The notes under the pieces are model-generated. The model saw only the letters and a list, made by a program, of their open reading frames with translations, made no database searches and had not been told where the DNA came from. From Prevotella sp. MA2016 (lineage in GTDB: Bacteria > Bacteroidota > Bacteroidia > Bacteroidales > Bacteroidaceae), in the NCBI RefSeq assembly GCF_000619825.1, contig NZ_JHUW01000011.1:62001-126000 (forward strand): a DNA stretch of 64,000 nucleotides. The letters are read 5' to 3'. The position numbers and the translations under genes were made by a program. Numbering within the stretch: the stretch's first letter is position 1; each line of letters begins with the position of its first letter. Positions 7,793 to 18,290 of this stretch are shown here, one piece after another.

Positions 7793-8434
7793 TTACAATA
7801 ATTCATATGGAGCGGAGATAAAAGTCTTCGCTCCATGTTTTTCCAAGAAATCACGATTACGGAATCCCCACAACACGGAAATGCAAGGCAAACCTGCATT
7901 AGCTGCAGTCTGAACATCCACATCACTATCGCCGACATATACAGCACCTTCTTTTTCTACCCCGAGCTGAGCCAAAGCTGCAAAAACGGTATCTGGTGCA
8001 GGTTTCTTACGAATGCCTTCAGCTTCATGCTCACCAATAGCGACCTCTATTGTATCAGGAAAGAAATGATGACACAATTCTACAGTTGCGGCCATCATCT
8101 TATTACTTACAACAGCTAATCTGCACCCCCTATTCTTCAATTCGCTCAAGGTCTCAGATATTCCAGGATAAGGACAAGTTGTGTCAAGAGAGTGATGCAT
8201 ATAATGCTCACGAAAAGTGGCAAAAACAGCTTCAAAACCAGGATTTGCAGCCCCATCTGGCACAGCCCTTTCCATCAGAACCCGCACTCCATTCCCCACA
8301 AAACGTCGAACATCGTCAACCGAATGTTCTGGCATTCCATGCACACGAAGAGCATAATTACACGAGGCAGCTAAATCAGTAAGCGTATTAAGTAAAGTTC
8401 CATCAAGGTCAAAAATATATGTACTGTATTTCAT
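7793..8434 (-). CDS. gph: HAD-family phosphatase, phosphoglycolate phosphatase type
   Basis: Haloacid-dehalogenase hydrolase of 213 residues. Motif I FDLDGTL (residues 8-14) supplies the nucleophile and general-acid aspartates; motif II is near VVSNK, motif III has the KKPAPD lysine, and motif IV is YVGDSDVD. The architecture is that of Gph, which removes 2-phosphoglycolate, but related HAD enzymes act on other sugar phosphates, so the substrate is inferred. The ATG overlaps the malQ stop by 4 bases, which implies translational coupling to that gene. Confidence 0.85.
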   Translation of the reverse strand: MKYSTYIFDLDGTLLNTLTDLAASCNYALRVHGMPEHSVDDVRRFVGNGVRVLMERAVPDGAANPGFEAVFATFREHYMHHSLDTTCPYPGISETLSELKNRGCRLAVVSNKMMAATVELCHHFFPDTIEVAIGEHEAEGIRKKPAPDTVFAALAQLGVEKEGAVYVGDSDVDVQTAANAGLPCISVLWGFRNRDFLEKHGAKTFISAPYELL

Positions 8435-11040
8435 CTTTTAGATCTCTGAATCATGGTTTTCACCTTATTATTATATTTCTCAGCTTTCAACAAATCCTCT
8501 ATTGTAATATGCATACGATATTTCCAGCGATTATATGGATCGCTTGGCACATTAATACGCTCGTCACGAGGATTCTTATTGCGCAGTTCTGCATCCATAG
8601 CCAACCAATCCTGCAATGATAACATACAAAGCATTGATGGGCAATACAAATGCCGTGCTATGATTTCTTCAGCAATATGAGCTGGTAACTGTTCAGGAGC
8701 CCATCCCTGTTTCTGCAACATCGACACATAGAACCGTTGTGTGCGCTCCGGACTCTCACACCACCAGAGACGCAAGGGCGACATGTCGTGTGTAGAAATT
8801 GTTGCAACCGAAAGATATGGATTACCATCAAGATGCGCAAATTCAAAACCACTCTGCTTGGGCATCGATTGGATTTCGAGAGAGAGAATGCGAAGCTTAT
8901 CAAGAACTGGCGCCACACAATCCGGCAACATGCCAAGATCCTCAGCACAACAAAGCATCCGAGTGGTACCAAACACATCAGACAACTTTCGTATAGCCTC
9001 AGCTCCCCAGAAAAAGTTATGGCGTTGATAATAATAATTATTATAGAGCCGCATAAAAGCATCCTTCTCTTCGGCATTAAGCGCGTCAAATACAGGCTCT
9101 CCTATCACACCTATACGTGGATGATACATTCCAGCTTGTTGAGAATCTTCAAGGAAGAGCACGTCACTAATCAGACGATAGAGGCCATCTCTAATCCAAA
9201 GACTATTCTCGTCCGTACGACCATCAAAAGCTGTCCGCACCTTCTTTTGCGTATCATAATCAGACTTCAATTCATATAGTCCATAGCTCTTGGAAATCAA
9301 GAAATGCTCTCGAACATACCCGGCATGCACGCCGAAAAGCTTATCCAGGACCCGCTCATTAATGAAGGCGCGGGTAAACAAATCCTTGCGAAATGGCAGT
9401 CCGAAGTATTCTATCTCTCCAACAGTCATTGGCAACGAAGGAGAGAAATGCCCCAACACGCCAAAGATAGCGTTATCTGGTATTTCCCACACTCGAAAGA
9501 AGCCTAGTACATGGTCAATACGAATCGCATCAAAATACTGCTCCATCCACTTCAAACGCTGATGAAACCAATCAACGACCCCCTGCCCCCAGTTATATGT
9601 CGGGAACCCCCAATTCTGACCATTCGGCGAAAATGCATCTGGCGGAGCTCCTGTTTGCGCATCAAGATGGAAATAGTCTGGATGAGTCGCAGTTTCTACA
9701 CTATCACCATTCACCCCAATAGGCACATCTCCTTTCAAGAACACACCTTTGGAACGGGCATAATCTGCAACGTTTTTCAGTTGCACATGCAAATGATATT
9801 GAGTGAAGCACACCAAATCATAGTTACCACCAAGCCACTTGGCATACGGTTCAAGCCAATGGCGGTTTTTGTTATGCCATGCTTTAAACTCTTTAGCCTC
9901 AAGTGTTTGCTTACCTTTCTCGGCAAACACTTCTTCAATATAGGCATGCTTCACACGATCTACTGCCTCATAATCACTATAAGAAATCGCATTAAGTTCC
10001 TGGCGTTGACGATGATACGCAATCATCCTATCCTTACTTTTTAGCACACCAACAGCCTCTACATCAAGATAATGAGGATGGAGAGCAAAGGCCGAAACAA
10101 TATTATAAGGATAAGAATCACTCCAGTTCCCAACACATGTCGTATCATTAACAGGCAACAGTTGAATTGCCTTCATTCCTGTAGCCACACACCAATCTAC
10201 CAGCCTATGCAAATCACCGAAATCGCCAACTCCATACGACTGTGTACTACGAAGAGAGAACACCGGTACTACAACACCTGCCACTCGCCAGATACGTTCT
10301 TTCACCCTCAAGTTCTCACCATAAGCCACCAGGACTGTACCATCAGGCACCATGCTCTGATCGGCTGGCAACAAACCGTCTGTAGTACGATTATCCCCTT
10401 CCTCCCAAGCCACAAAAGCATGAGTCTCATCTTCGATGATAACATATTTATATTCTAAAGGCAGCAGCACAGCATCCACATTCACGGAAAGTTGCCACTC
10501 GAACCTCCCCATATACTCCATTCTCAGATAGCGAGCCACATTCCAGCTACCAAGCGCAGGATGACTCCCAATGATAGCAACCGCCTGTCCCTTCTGCAAT
10601 TGAGGTGCAGAAACCCTAAACAGTACAGTCTTTCTATACAAAGGCACACGACGAGGCTCCACCTGCTCTTCAGCAGGAAGAAACTCGGCAGTAAGATAAG
10701 CCCTACTATATAGATGATATTGTAAAGGCACATCCCGCCACATGTCGGCCATCACATAATTCTTTGCCGAGTCAAAGAAATAGGTTCTCGGAATTGCATC
10801 CCATTCCTTTCTAAGTACATTTCCGTCAGCATCTTCCACCTGGTAATGATATGAAAAGGAAGCTATCGGATGTTTACGCGACTCAAGTACCGTTGTTTCC
10901 AGCGACCATTCCCAGCCATTTTCGGTAGTCATCAACAACCGTTCTGTTTTTTTTGTCTGGTCTATGCCGAAACAGGTCAGAACCACATAAAGGTTTTGCC
11001 CCCATTGAGTGCCATATTGTATAGAAAACTTAAGTTTCAT
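8431..11040 (-). CDS. malQ: 4-alpha-glucanotransferase with N-terminal starch-binding domains
   Basis: Amylomaltase of GH77 that transfers maltosyl units during maltodextrin or glycogen use. At 869 residues it is longer than E. coli MalQ. The first 240 residues hold two CBM20-like modules, with IGSHPALGSWN in the second, and the catalytic domain follows. Catalytic-domain marks include RIDHVLGFFRVW, the CCAEDLGMLP region and STHDMSPLRLWW. This layout resembles the DPE2-type enzymes seen in Bacteroidota and plants. No signal peptide is present, so it acts in the cytoplasm. The gene is divergent from mltG and coupled to gph downstream. Confidence 0.95.
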   Translation of the reverse strand: MKLKFSIQYGTQWGQNLYVVLTCFGIDQTKKTERLLMTTENGWEWSLETTVLESRKHPIASFSYHYQVEDADGNVLRKEWDAIPRTYFFDSAKNYVMADMWRDVPLQYHLYSRAYLTAEFLPAEEQVEPRRVPLYRKTVLFRVSAPQLQKGQAVAIIGSHPALGSWNVARYLRMEYMGRFEWQLSVNVDAVLLPLEYKYVIIEDETHAFVAWEEGDNRTTDGLLPADQSMVPDGTVLVAYGENLRVKERIWRVAGVVVPVFSLRSTQSYGVGDFGDLHRLVDWCVATGMKAIQLLPVNDTTCVGNWSDSYPYNIVSAFALHPHYLDVEAVGVLKSKDRMIAYHRQRQELNAISYSDYEAVDRVKHAYIEEVFAEKGKQTLEAKEFKAWHNKNRHWLEPYAKWLGGNYDLVCFTQYHLHVQLKNVADYARSKGVFLKGDVPIGVNGDSVETATHPDYFHLDAQTGAPPDAFSPNGQNWGFPTYNWGQGVVDWFHQRLKWMEQYFDAIRIDHVLGFFRVWEIPDNAIFGVLGHFSPSLPMTVGEIEYFGLPFRKDLFTRAFINERVLDKLFGVHAGYVREHFLISKSYGLYELKSDYDTQKKVRTAFDGRTDENSLWIRDGLYRLISDVLFLEDSQQAGMYHPRIGVIGEPVFDALNAEEKDAFMRLYNNYYYQRHNFFWGAEAIRKLSDVFGTTRMLCCAEDLGMLPDCVAPVLDKLRILSLEIQSMPKQSGFEFAHLDGNPYLSVATISTHDMSPLRLWWCESPERTQRFYVSMLQKQGWAPEQLPAHIAEEIIARHLYCPSMLCMLSLQDWLAMDAELRNKNPRDERINVPSDPYNRWKYRMHITIEDLLKAEKYNNKVKTMIQRSKR

Positions 11041-11056
11041 AAGCCATATTTTAGGG

Positions 11057-11114
11057 CAAAGTTACAAAAAAATGATAAATTAGCGATAATAGTGAAGAGA
11101 TTTTTGTAACTTTG
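11057..11114. promoter_or_regulatory. Divergent promoters malQ / mltG
   Basis: TAACTTTG on the minus strand (11057-11064) lies 17 bases before the malQ ATG. TAACTTTG on the plus strand (11107-11114) lies 19 bases before the mltG ATG. The 92-base gap between the two starts contains little else. Confidence 0.6.
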
Positions 11115-11132
11115 CAGCGTTTTTTCAAGAAT

Positions 11133-12164
11133 ATGAAGATGAATTGGATAAAAAAGTCAAGCTATCTGGTTCCCATTGCTATATGCATAATAGGAATCCT
11201 AAGCATTGCATATTACTATTTTGTGGGTAGTTTTTCAAAACTCGACACCACTGAATATGTTTATATCGACGACGACGACGATCTTGATTCCGTATGCGTA
11301 AAGTTGGAGCCCATAGCATCAGCCCATGGGATATCGGCATTCAAGATGCTATCTCGTCATAGTGGTTATATAGACAACATCCGTACCGGACGCTATGCTA
11401 TCATGCCCGATCAGAGCACCATCAAGGTATTCCGCAACCTCAAGAACGGTCATCAAGAGCCTGTAAAACTTACGATTCCTGAAAGTCGTACGATGGACAG
11501 GCTAGCAGGTTATCTTTCACGAAAGTTGATGATGGACAGTTTAGCTGTAACCATCCTGCTGAGTGATTCCGCTTTTTGTGCACAGCAAGGCTACGATACA
11601 GCAACTATCGCATGTTTGTTTGTACCCAACACCTACGAAGTTTATTGGAACATCTCTATAGACAATCTGATGAAACGCATGCAGAAAGAGCACGACAACT
11701 TTTGGAACATGCAACGAACCCTCAAGGCAGAAGCATTGAAGCTTAGCAAGAATGAAGTCTGCACACTTGCCAGCATCATCGATGAAGAGACGGCCAACAA
11801 TGCCGAGAAACCAATGATTGCAGGTATGTACCTGAACAGACTGAAAGCTGACATGCCCCTGCAAGCAGACCCAACGATAAAGTTTGCATTAAAAGACTTT
11901 GCCTTGAAACGCATATACCACAATATGCTTCAGATTGATAGTCCCTACAACACTTACAAAAACACTGGCCTGCCCCCAGGCCCAATAAAGATTGCATCAA
12001 TTGCAGGTATCGATGCTGTACTGAATCGTACAGCCCACGATTATCTATATATGTGTGCTAAAGAAGATTTCTCAGGCACGCACAACTTTGCCAAGACATA
12101 TCAAGAGCATCTTAAGAATGCCGATAAATATAGCAAAGCCTTGAATGAGCGAGGCATTAAGTAG
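11133..12164 (+). CDS. mltG: Endolytic murein transglycosylase MltG
   Basis: Cleaves nascent glycan strands and so helps set peptidoglycan chain length. I chose the ATG at 11133 (343 residues). A TTG seven codons upstream falls inside the -7 promoter box. The protein has one N-terminal membrane segment (about residues 9-28), a LysM-like region, and the YceG/MltG catalytic domain with the glutamate motif LASIIDEET and the following MYLNRL and ADPTIKFAL blocks. The gene is 50 bases upstream of glnS and probably co-transcribed with it. Confidence 0.93.
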   Translation: MKMNWIKKSSYLVPIAICIIGILSIAYYYFVGSFSKLDTTEYVYIDDDDDLDSVCVKLEPIASAHGISAFKMLSRHSGYIDNIRTGRYAIMPDQSTIKVFRNLKNGHQEPVKLTIPESRTMDRLAGYLSRKLMMDSLAVTILLSDSAFCAQQGYDTATIACLFVPNTYEVYWNISIDNLMKRMQKEHDNFWNMQRTLKAEALKLSKNEVCTLASIIDEETANNAEKPMIAGMYLNRLKADMPLQADPTIKFALKDFALKRIYHNMLQIDSPYNTYKNTGLPPGPIKIASIAGIDAVLNRTAHDYLYMCAKEDFSGTHNFAKTYQEHLKNADKYSKALNERGIK

Positions 12165-12214
12165 AATTGGTAAGTTGAAGAATTGTAAAATTGAAGAATA
12201 GAAGAATTAAAGAT

Positions 12215-13969
12215 ATGGAAGAGATTATTAAGAACGAAAACGAGGAGAAAAAGAGCGTTAGCTTCATTGAGCAGAAAGTAATCAATGATCTTGCAGAAGG
12301 AAAGAACGGTGGCAGACTACAGACCCGTTTCCCTCCTGAGCCCAACGGCTATCTGCATATTGGACATGCCAAAGCCATCGCCATTGATTTCGGCTTGGCA
12401 AAGAAATATGGCGGCCAGTGCAACCTGCGTTTCGATGACACGAATCCTATCAAGGAAGATACAGAATATATTGAAAGCATTGAGAACGATATTAAATGGC
12501 TGGGCTTCAAGTGGGCCAACGTTTATTATGCCAGCGACTATTTCCAAGAGCTCTGGGACTTTGCTGTATGGCTTATTCAGCAGGGTCGCGCCTATGTTGA
12601 CGAGCAGAGTGCCGAAGTGATAGCTCAGCAGAAGGGCACCACCACCAGTCCTGGTACCAACAGTCCGTATCGCGACCGTCCTGTTGAGGAGAACCTGAAG
12701 CTGTTCGAGTTTATGAACAGTGGTAAGTGCGAACCAGGCACACTGGTTCTTCGCGCCAAGATCGACATGGCTCACCCCAACATGCTTTTCCGCGATCCCC
12801 TTATCTATCGTGTACTCAACATTCCTCATATCCGTACCGGCAACAAGTGGAACGCTTATCCTATGTATGATTTCACTCACGGTCAGAGCGACTATCTGGA
12901 AGGCGTCACCCACTCATGGTGTACACTCGAGTTTGTTGAGCACCGTCCCCTTTACGATCTGTTCGTAACCTGGATGAAGGAGTGGAAAGGTGAGACCGAT
13001 AACATCGAGGACAATCGTCCACGTCAGACCGAGTTCAACAAGCTGAACCTCAATTATACCCTGATGTCAAAGCGTAATCTGTTGGCATTGGTACAGAATG
13101 GTATGGTTAGCGGTTGGGACGACCCCCGCATGCCAACTATATGCGGATTCCGCCGTCGTGGTTACAGTCCAGAGAGTATCATTAAGTTCATCGACAAGAT
13201 TGGTTATACCAAGATTGATGCCCTTAACGATATGGCTCTCTTAGAGAGTGCTGTACGCGATGATCTGAACAGTCGTGCCATTCGTGTCAGCGCTGTGCTC
13301 GACCCAGTCAAAGTTGTTATTACCAATTACCCAGAGGATCAGATTGAGCAGCTCACCGCTATCAACAACCCCGAAAACGAAGCCGACGGTACTCATACAA
13401 TTGAGTTCACCCGCGAACTTTGGATTGAGCGTGACGACTTCATGAAAGAGGCCGAGAAGAAGTTTATGCGCCTTGCCCCAGGCAAGGAAGTGCGCTTAAA
13501 GAACGCGTATATTATAAAATGTAATGAAGACCATCCTTGCGATGAAGATGAGAATGGTAATGTAACCACCATTTACTGCACCTACGATCCAGATTCCCGC
13601 AGCGGCATGCCTGGCTCTAACCGTAAGATTAAAGGCAAGACTCTGCACTGGGTAAGCTGCAAGCATGCTGTAGAGGCAGAAGTTCGTTTGTACGATCGTC
13701 TTTGGAAAGTAGAGAATCCTCGCGATGACATGGCAGCTATCCGCGAAGAGAAGAATTGCGATGCAGTGACAGCGATGAAAGAGATTATTAATCCAGACTC
13801 GCTCCATATTCTCAAAAAGTGCTACATCGAGCCATATGCAGCCAACATGAAACCGCTTACCTATATGCAGTTCCAGCGCATAGGCTACTTCACACCAGAT
13901 ACCGATTCTACAGCCGAGAAGCCAATTTTCAATAAGACTGTAGGGCTCAAGGACACTTGGAAAAAATAA
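12215..13969 (+). CDS. glnS: Glutaminyl-tRNA synthetase
   Basis: Class I aminoacyl-tRNA synthetase that charges tRNA-Gln. Signature 1 is PPEPNGYLHIGHAK near residues 40-53, and the KMSKS-equivalent is MSKRNL. The C-terminal part carries the anticodon-binding beta barrels. The ATG at 12215 gives 584 residues; a TTG at 12191 is in frame but gives an untypical extension. No promoter box is visible in the 50 bases after mltG. Having GlnRS means the cell need not use the indirect Glu-tRNA-Gln amidation route for this tRNA. Confidence 0.96.
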   Translation: MEEIIKNENEEKKSVSFIEQKVINDLAEGKNGGRLQTRFPPEPNGYLHIGHAKAIAIDFGLAKKYGGQCNLRFDDTNPIKEDTEYIESIENDIKWLGFKWANVYYASDYFQELWDFAVWLIQQGRAYVDEQSAEVIAQQKGTTTSPGTNSPYRDRPVEENLKLFEFMNSGKCEPGTLVLRAKIDMAHPNMLFRDPLIYRVLNIPHIRTGNKWNAYPMYDFTHGQSDYLEGVTHSWCTLEFVEHRPLYDLFVTWMKEWKGETDNIEDNRPRQTEFNKLNLNYTLMSKRNLLALVQNGMVSGWDDPRMPTICGFRRRGYSPESIIKFIDKIGYTKIDALNDMALLESAVRDDLNSRAIRVSAVLDPVKVVITNYPEDQIEQLTAINNPENEADGTHTIEFTRELWIERDDFMKEAEKKFMRLAPGKEVRLKNAYIIKCNEDHPCDEDENGNVTTIYCTYDPDSRSGMPGSNRKIKGKTLHWVSCKHAVEAEVRLYDRLWKVENPRDDMAAIREEKNCDAVTAMKEIINPDSLHILKKCYIEPYAANMKPLTYMQFQRIGYFTPDTDSTAEKPIFNKTVGLKDTWKK

Positions 13970-13979
13970 AATTTAAATA

Positions 13980-15398
13980 GTGCCAGAAGATTTAGATTAT
14001 TTCAAAAGCGAGGATTTTAAAGAAATCTTACGCCAATATGAGGAGTCAGTCAAGTCGGGCGAACATATCTATATGGACGCCGATGACTTGACTGACATTG
14101 CCGACTATTACCGCTTTTATAACCGTTTAGACGAAGCTGAAGAAGCTATTTCTTTAGCAATAGAATACAATCCAGAGGCAATTGGTCCGATGCTCTACAA
14201 AGCTCGTAAGGCCTTAGATGCTAACGACTTCAAAACAGCTGAAGAATATGTCGATAAAGTAAACCCTTTAGATAGTATAGAAGCCGTATATCTACGCGCC
14301 GAAATATTTGTTGCGAAAAAAGATATAAATAGCGCCGATAATTTGCTGTTAGAATACCTCAAAGATCTGTCAGGGGAAGAATATGCCGACTTTGTGAAAA
14401 GCGTTGTAGATTTGTATCTTGATTACAATCAGTTTTCCAAAGCCTTTGAATGGATAACCCGTATCGCCGACACCAATTCTTTAGGAGTCAAAGAACTGAT
14501 GGCTCGCACACTTTTCGGCTTAGGAAAATTCAAAGACAGCGAGAAGCTCTTCAACGAGCTGCTCGACAAGAACCCATACTCCGCTAATTACTGGAATGCA
14601 TTGGCAGGCGTTCAGTATATGACAGAAGACTACTCGGGTGCCCTTACCAGCAGCGAATATGCCATTGCCATCGATCCAGAAAATGCCGAAGCTATATTAT
14701 TAAAAGCCAGCACCCTGTTTACGATGGGGAATCTTGACGAGGCACTTAAGTATTTCCAAAAATATTCCGAGAAATTCCCTAATGACGAGTCCGGTTATTT
14801 GCATCAGGCCACTTGTCTGATTAACAAACACTTAGTAAAGGAAGGATTAGAAAAACTCAAAAAAGCCGTCAGTGTAGCAGCAATCGACTCTGTTTTTCTA
14901 CCAAACATTTATCAAGAGATGGCTTTTGCCTATAACACATTAGGCCAAATGGATAAAGCCATATGGTGCATGGACATGACAGATCAATTGGATTGCAACC
15001 ATCTTCTAATGGACATTACCAAAGGTCACATTCTTCTAATGAACAACAAAGATGAAGAAGCAAAGGCAATATTTGCAAAGGTACTGAAAGATTCTGGCAA
15101 CAATCCAAGAGTTAAACTCAGAATCATCATCTCTTACCACGACAACAAGTTTTTCGAATCTGCCTACAATGCCTACATTGATTTCTATAATACTGTAGAC
15201 AAGGATTTCAATGAAGGCTATGCCTACCTAGCCTTATGTTGTAATGAATTAAAGAAGAATGATGAGTTTCTATACTATCTGAAGAAGGCCTGCGATTGCA
15301 ACCCGGAGGAAGCCAAGGCCGTATTAGGTGATTTCTTCCCTGACGATATGAATCCTAAAGATTATTACGAATACGCATTAAAACATCCAGACGATTAA
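13980..15398 (+). CDS. Tetratricopeptide-repeat protein
   Basis: A 472-residue soluble protein built almost entirely of TPR-like helix pairs, for example YWNALAGVQYMTEDYSGALT and IYQEMAFAYNTLGQMDKA. It has no signal peptide or membrane segment, so it is probably a cytoplasmic scaffold. The only suitable start is the GTG at 13980, 10 bases after the glnS stop. It ends 1 base before the DedA gene, so glnS, this gene and dedA look like one transcript. Its partner is unknown. Confidence 0.8.
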   Translation: MPEDLDYFKSEDFKEILRQYEESVKSGEHIYMDADDLTDIADYYRFYNRLDEAEEAISLAIEYNPEAIGPMLYKARKALDANDFKTAEEYVDKVNPLDSIEAVYLRAEIFVAKKDINSADNLLLEYLKDLSGEEYADFVKSVVDLYLDYNQFSKAFEWITRIADTNSLGVKELMARTLFGLGKFKDSEKLFNELLDKNPYSANYWNALAGVQYMTEDYSGALTSSEYAIAIDPENAEAILLKASTLFTMGNLDEALKYFQKYSEKFPNDESGYLHQATCLINKHLVKEGLEKLKKAVSVAAIDSVFLPNIYQEMAFAYNTLGQMDKAIWCMDMTDQLDCNHLLMDITKGHILLMNNKDEEAKAIFAKVLKDSGNNPRVKLRIIISYHDNKFFESAYNAYIDFYNTVDKDFNEGYAYLALCCNELKKNDEFLYYLKKACDCNPEEAKAVLGDFFPDDMNPKDYYEYALKHPDD

Positions 15399-15399
15399 T

Positions 15400-16023
15400 A
15401 TGACATTTATCACCAACATTCTCAACACGCTTGGTTGGTATCCAACCATTTTCTTTCTGATGCTATTAGAGAGTACAGTAGTACCCATTCCATCAGAGTT
15501 TGTAGTAACGCCTGCAGCCTATCATGCAGCCAGTGGGTCATTAAACGTATTCTTAGTGATATTGTATGCCACATTAGGAGCCGATATTGGTGCTAGCATC
15601 AACTATTTTGTAGCCTTATATGTGGGACGCCCTGTCATCTATAGATTTGCCAACAGCAAATGGGGCAAGATGTGCCTACTCACCCAAGAGAAAGTAGAGA
15701 AAAGTGAGAAATATTTTGATGACCATGGCATCGCTGCCACGCTTACAGGCCGCTTTGTCCCTGTCATTCGTCATCTCATTTCCATCCCTGCAGGTTTGGC
15801 ACGTATGCATTATGGCAAATTCCTTCTGTTCACCACCATCGGTGCAGGTGGATGGCATAGCATATTAGCATTGTTGGGTTGGTATTTGCACGCAATCGTA
15901 CCAGAGGATCAATTAAACGACAAAATCAGCGAATATGCCGAATACATCAAGTTTGTGATATTAGGATTACTGATTCTGGCAGTTATCTATTTCGTAATAA
16001 AGCGAAAACTTAAGAAAAATTAA
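15400..16023 (+). CDS. DedA-family membrane protein
   Basis: A 207-residue polytopic membrane protein of the DedA/VTT family. Members are implicated in recycling undecaprenyl phosphate and other lipids across the inner membrane. Family marks are the VPIPSE motif near residue 30 and the GRFVPVIRHLISIPAG re-entrant motif near residues 115-130, followed by GGWHS. At least four hydrophobic segments are visible. It starts directly after the TPR gene stop. The exact substrate is unknown. Confidence 0.88.
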   Translation: MTFITNILNTLGWYPTIFFLMLLESTVVPIPSEFVVTPAAYHAASGSLNVFLVILYATLGADIGASINYFVALYVGRPVIYRFANSKWGKMCLLTQEKVEKSEKYFDDHGIAATLTGRFVPVIRHLISIPAGLARMHYGKFLLFTTIGAGGWHSILALLGWYLHAIVPEDQLNDKISEYAEYIKFVILGLLILAVIYFVIKRKLKKN

Positions 16024-16084
16024 GAAAAATCAGCATTACAAGCATTTTTTTGCCGAATTATGCTTTATTTTCTGCATTTTTTAG

Positions 16085-16092
16085 TATATTTG
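16085..16092 (+). promoter_or_regulatory. manC promoter -7 box
   Basis: TATATTTG lies 27 bases before the manC ATG at 16119. A matching -33 box at the right distance is not clear. Confidence 0.5.
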
Positions 16093-16118
16093 CGCAATAT
16101 TATCAGCAAACAACGATT

Positions 16119-17186
16119 ATGGCAAGAACAAACAACCATTTGGTCATCATGGCAGGCGGTGTTGGTAGCCGTTTCTGGCCCATGAGTACTACCGAGAACC
16201 CCAAACAATTCATTGATGTTCTCGGCGTTGGCAAAACATTACTTCAGTTAACGGTAGAAAGATTCGGCAATTTGGTTAAACCCGAAAACATCTGGGTAGT
16301 TACCAATCAGAATTATCAGGACATTGTCAAAAAGCAACTGCCTGACATGCCATCAGGAAACATTCTCTGTGAACCATGCCGCAGAAACACAGCCCCATGT
16401 ATTGCTTATGTTAGTTGGCGCATCAAATCAAAAGATCCAAAAGCCAACATCATTGTAACACCAAGCGATCACATTGTAACCGACAAGACAGAGTTCCAGC
16501 GTGTTATTAAGGAGTGCATGCAGTTCACCAGTGAAACCGATGCTATCGTAACGTTGGGAATGAAGCCCAATCGCCCAGAAACAGGTTATGGTTATATTCA
16601 GGCCGACCTCAGCACCAGTTCACTTCGCAACAAAGAGATTTTTAGAGTTGATTCTTTCCGTGAAAAGCCCAATCTTGAAACTGCTCAGGAATACATCAAG
16701 AAGAATTATTACTTCTGGAATGCAGGCATTTTTATTTGGAATGTCAATACCATTGTCAATGCATTCCGTATCTATCAGCCAAGTATGGCAAAACTGTTCG
16801 AGTCGCTTCTTCCCATATACGGTACAGACAAAGAACAGGAAGAAATCAATCGTTTGTTCCCCGAATGCGAGAACATTTCGGTCGATTATGCCATCATGGA
16901 GAAAGCCGAAGAAATATTCGTATGCCCATCCGATTTCGGTTGGAGCGATTTAGGCACATGGGGATCTCTTCATGAGCAAAGCAAGAAAGATCTCTATGGT
17001 AATGCAAGCATTGGCCCCGATGTCAGCCTGATTGAGAGCCACAATTGCATTGTCCATACGATGCAGGAAAAGAAAGTGGTCATTCAAGGTCTTGATGGCT
17101 ATATCGTTGCCGAGAATAACGACACTTTGCTCATTTGCAAGTTGTCAGAGGAGCAACGCATCAAACAATTCTCTGGAAATAATTAA
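16119..17186 (+). CDS. manC: Mannose-1-phosphate guanylyltransferase
   Basis: Makes GDP-mannose from mannose-1-phosphate and GTP. The nucleotidyltransferase signature GGVGSRFWPMSTTENPKQF lies at about residues 14-32, FREKP further on, and the protein ends without the isomerase cupin, so it is monofunctional (355 residues). An in-frame start at 16050 would cover the promoter box, so the ATG at 16119 is preferred. It is followed by gmd 12 bases later: the three genes manC-gmd-fcl form a GDP-mannose to GDP-fucose pathway. Confidence 0.94.
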   Translation: MARTNNHLVIMAGGVGSRFWPMSTTENPKQFIDVLGVGKTLLQLTVERFGNLVKPENIWVVTNQNYQDIVKKQLPDMPSGNILCEPCRRNTAPCIAYVSWRIKSKDPKANIIVTPSDHIVTDKTEFQRVIKECMQFTSETDAIVTLGMKPNRPETGYGYIQADLSTSSLRNKEIFRVDSFREKPNLETAQEYIKKNYYFWNAGIFIWNVNTIVNAFRIYQPSMAKLFESLLPIYGTDKEQEEINRLFPECENISVDYAIMEKAEEIFVCPSDFGWSDLGTWGSLHEQSKKDLYGNASIGPDVSLIESHNCIVHTMQEKKVVIQGLDGYIVAENNDTLLICKLSEEQRIKQFSGNN

Positions 17187-17198
17187 TAAAGAATAATA

Positions 17199-18290
17199 AT
17201 GGATAAAAAAGTAGCTCTTATCACCGGAATTACCGGTCAGGACGGTTCATACCTGGCAGAATTTCTCATCGAGAAAGGTTATGAAGTTCATGGTCTCATG
17301 CGCCGTTCTTCTTCATTCAACACAGCCCGTATTGAGCACCTGTATCTCGACGAGTGGGTGCGTGACATGAAGAAAGCCCGCCTTGTTAATCTCCATTGGG
17401 CAGACATGACCGACTCCTCTTCCCTGATTCGCGTCATTTCAAAGATTCGCCCCACCGAGATTTATAACCTCGCTGCTCAGAGTCATGTAAAAGTTTCATT
17501 TGACGTACCAGAATATACTGCAGACACCGATGCCAATGGCGTGCTTCGCCTGCTGGAAGCAGTACGTATTGCCGGCTTGGCCGACACATGTCGTATCTAC
17601 CAGGCATCAACATCTGAACTCTATGGTAAGGTGCAAGAGGTTCCTCAGAGCGAGACCACTCCATTCTACCCTCGTTCTCCATACGCTGTAGCAAAACTTT
17701 ATGGTTTCTGGATTATGAAGAACTATCGTGAATCCTACAATATGTTCTGCTGCAATGGTATCTTATTCAACCACGAGAGTGAGCGCCGAGGCGAGACATT
17801 CGTCACCCGCAAGATAACACTGGCAGCAGCCCGTATTGCCCAGGGTTATCAGGACAAATTGTATTTAGGTAATCTGAATTCACTGCGCGACTGGGGATAT
17901 GCAAAAGACTATATCGAGTGCATGTGGCTCATTCTGCAGCAGCCAGAACCCGATGACTTTGTAATCGCCACCGGTGAGTATCACACCGTTCGCGAGTTCG
18001 CAACTCTGGCATTTAAAGAAGTAGGCATCGAACTTGAATGGCGCGGCGATGGTGTTGATGAGAAAGGCTATGACAAGGCTACAGGCAAAGCCCTTGTTGA
18101 AGTTGACCCCAAGTACTTCCGTCCAGCCGAGGTTGATCAGTTGTTAGGTAACCCAGCTAAAGCAAAAGCCAAACTTGGCTGGAACCCTCAGAAGACCTCA
18201 TTCGAAGACCTTGTTAAGATAATGGTTCAGCACGACATGAAGTTTGTCAAGAAACTATTTCTAAAAGCTCACATGGAAGATGCTCAGTAA
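17199..18290 (+). CDS. gmd: GDP-mannose 4,6-dehydratase
   Basis: Converts GDP-mannose into GDP-4-keto-6-deoxymannose. The short-chain dehydrogenase fold begins with the NAD(P) motif [12 protein letters not shown] (residues 9-20). The catalytic triad region has STSELYGK and YAVAKLYG (YxxxK), and [12 protein letters not shown] follows. The 363-residue length is normal. The stop overlaps the fcl start by 11 bases. The product is the substrate of the next enzyme, and the final GDP-fucose can feed the GT11 fucosyltransferase at 37.7 kb. Confidence 0.97.
   Translation: MDKKVALITGITGQDGSYLAEFLIEKGYEVHGLMRRSSSFNTARIEHLYLDEWVRDMKKARLVNLHWADMTDSSSLIRVISKIRPTEIYNLAAQSHVKVSFDVPEYTADTDANGVLRLLEAVRIAGLADTCRIYQASTSELYGKVQEVPQSETTPFYPRSPYAVAKLYGFWIMKNYRESYNMFCCNGILFNHESERRGETFVTRKITLAAARIAQGYQDKLYLGNLNSLRDWGYAKDYIECMWLILQQPEPDDFVIATGEYHTVREFATLAFKEVGIELEWRGDGVDEKGYDKATGKALVEVDPKYFRPAEVDQLLGNPAKAKAKLGWNPQKTSFEDLVKIMVQHDMKFVKKLFLKAHMEDAQ

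Noticed and set aside
8737..9279. 180-codon frame antisense to malQ
   Set aside because: It is a shadow of the highly conserved malQ frame, with no recognisable protein features.
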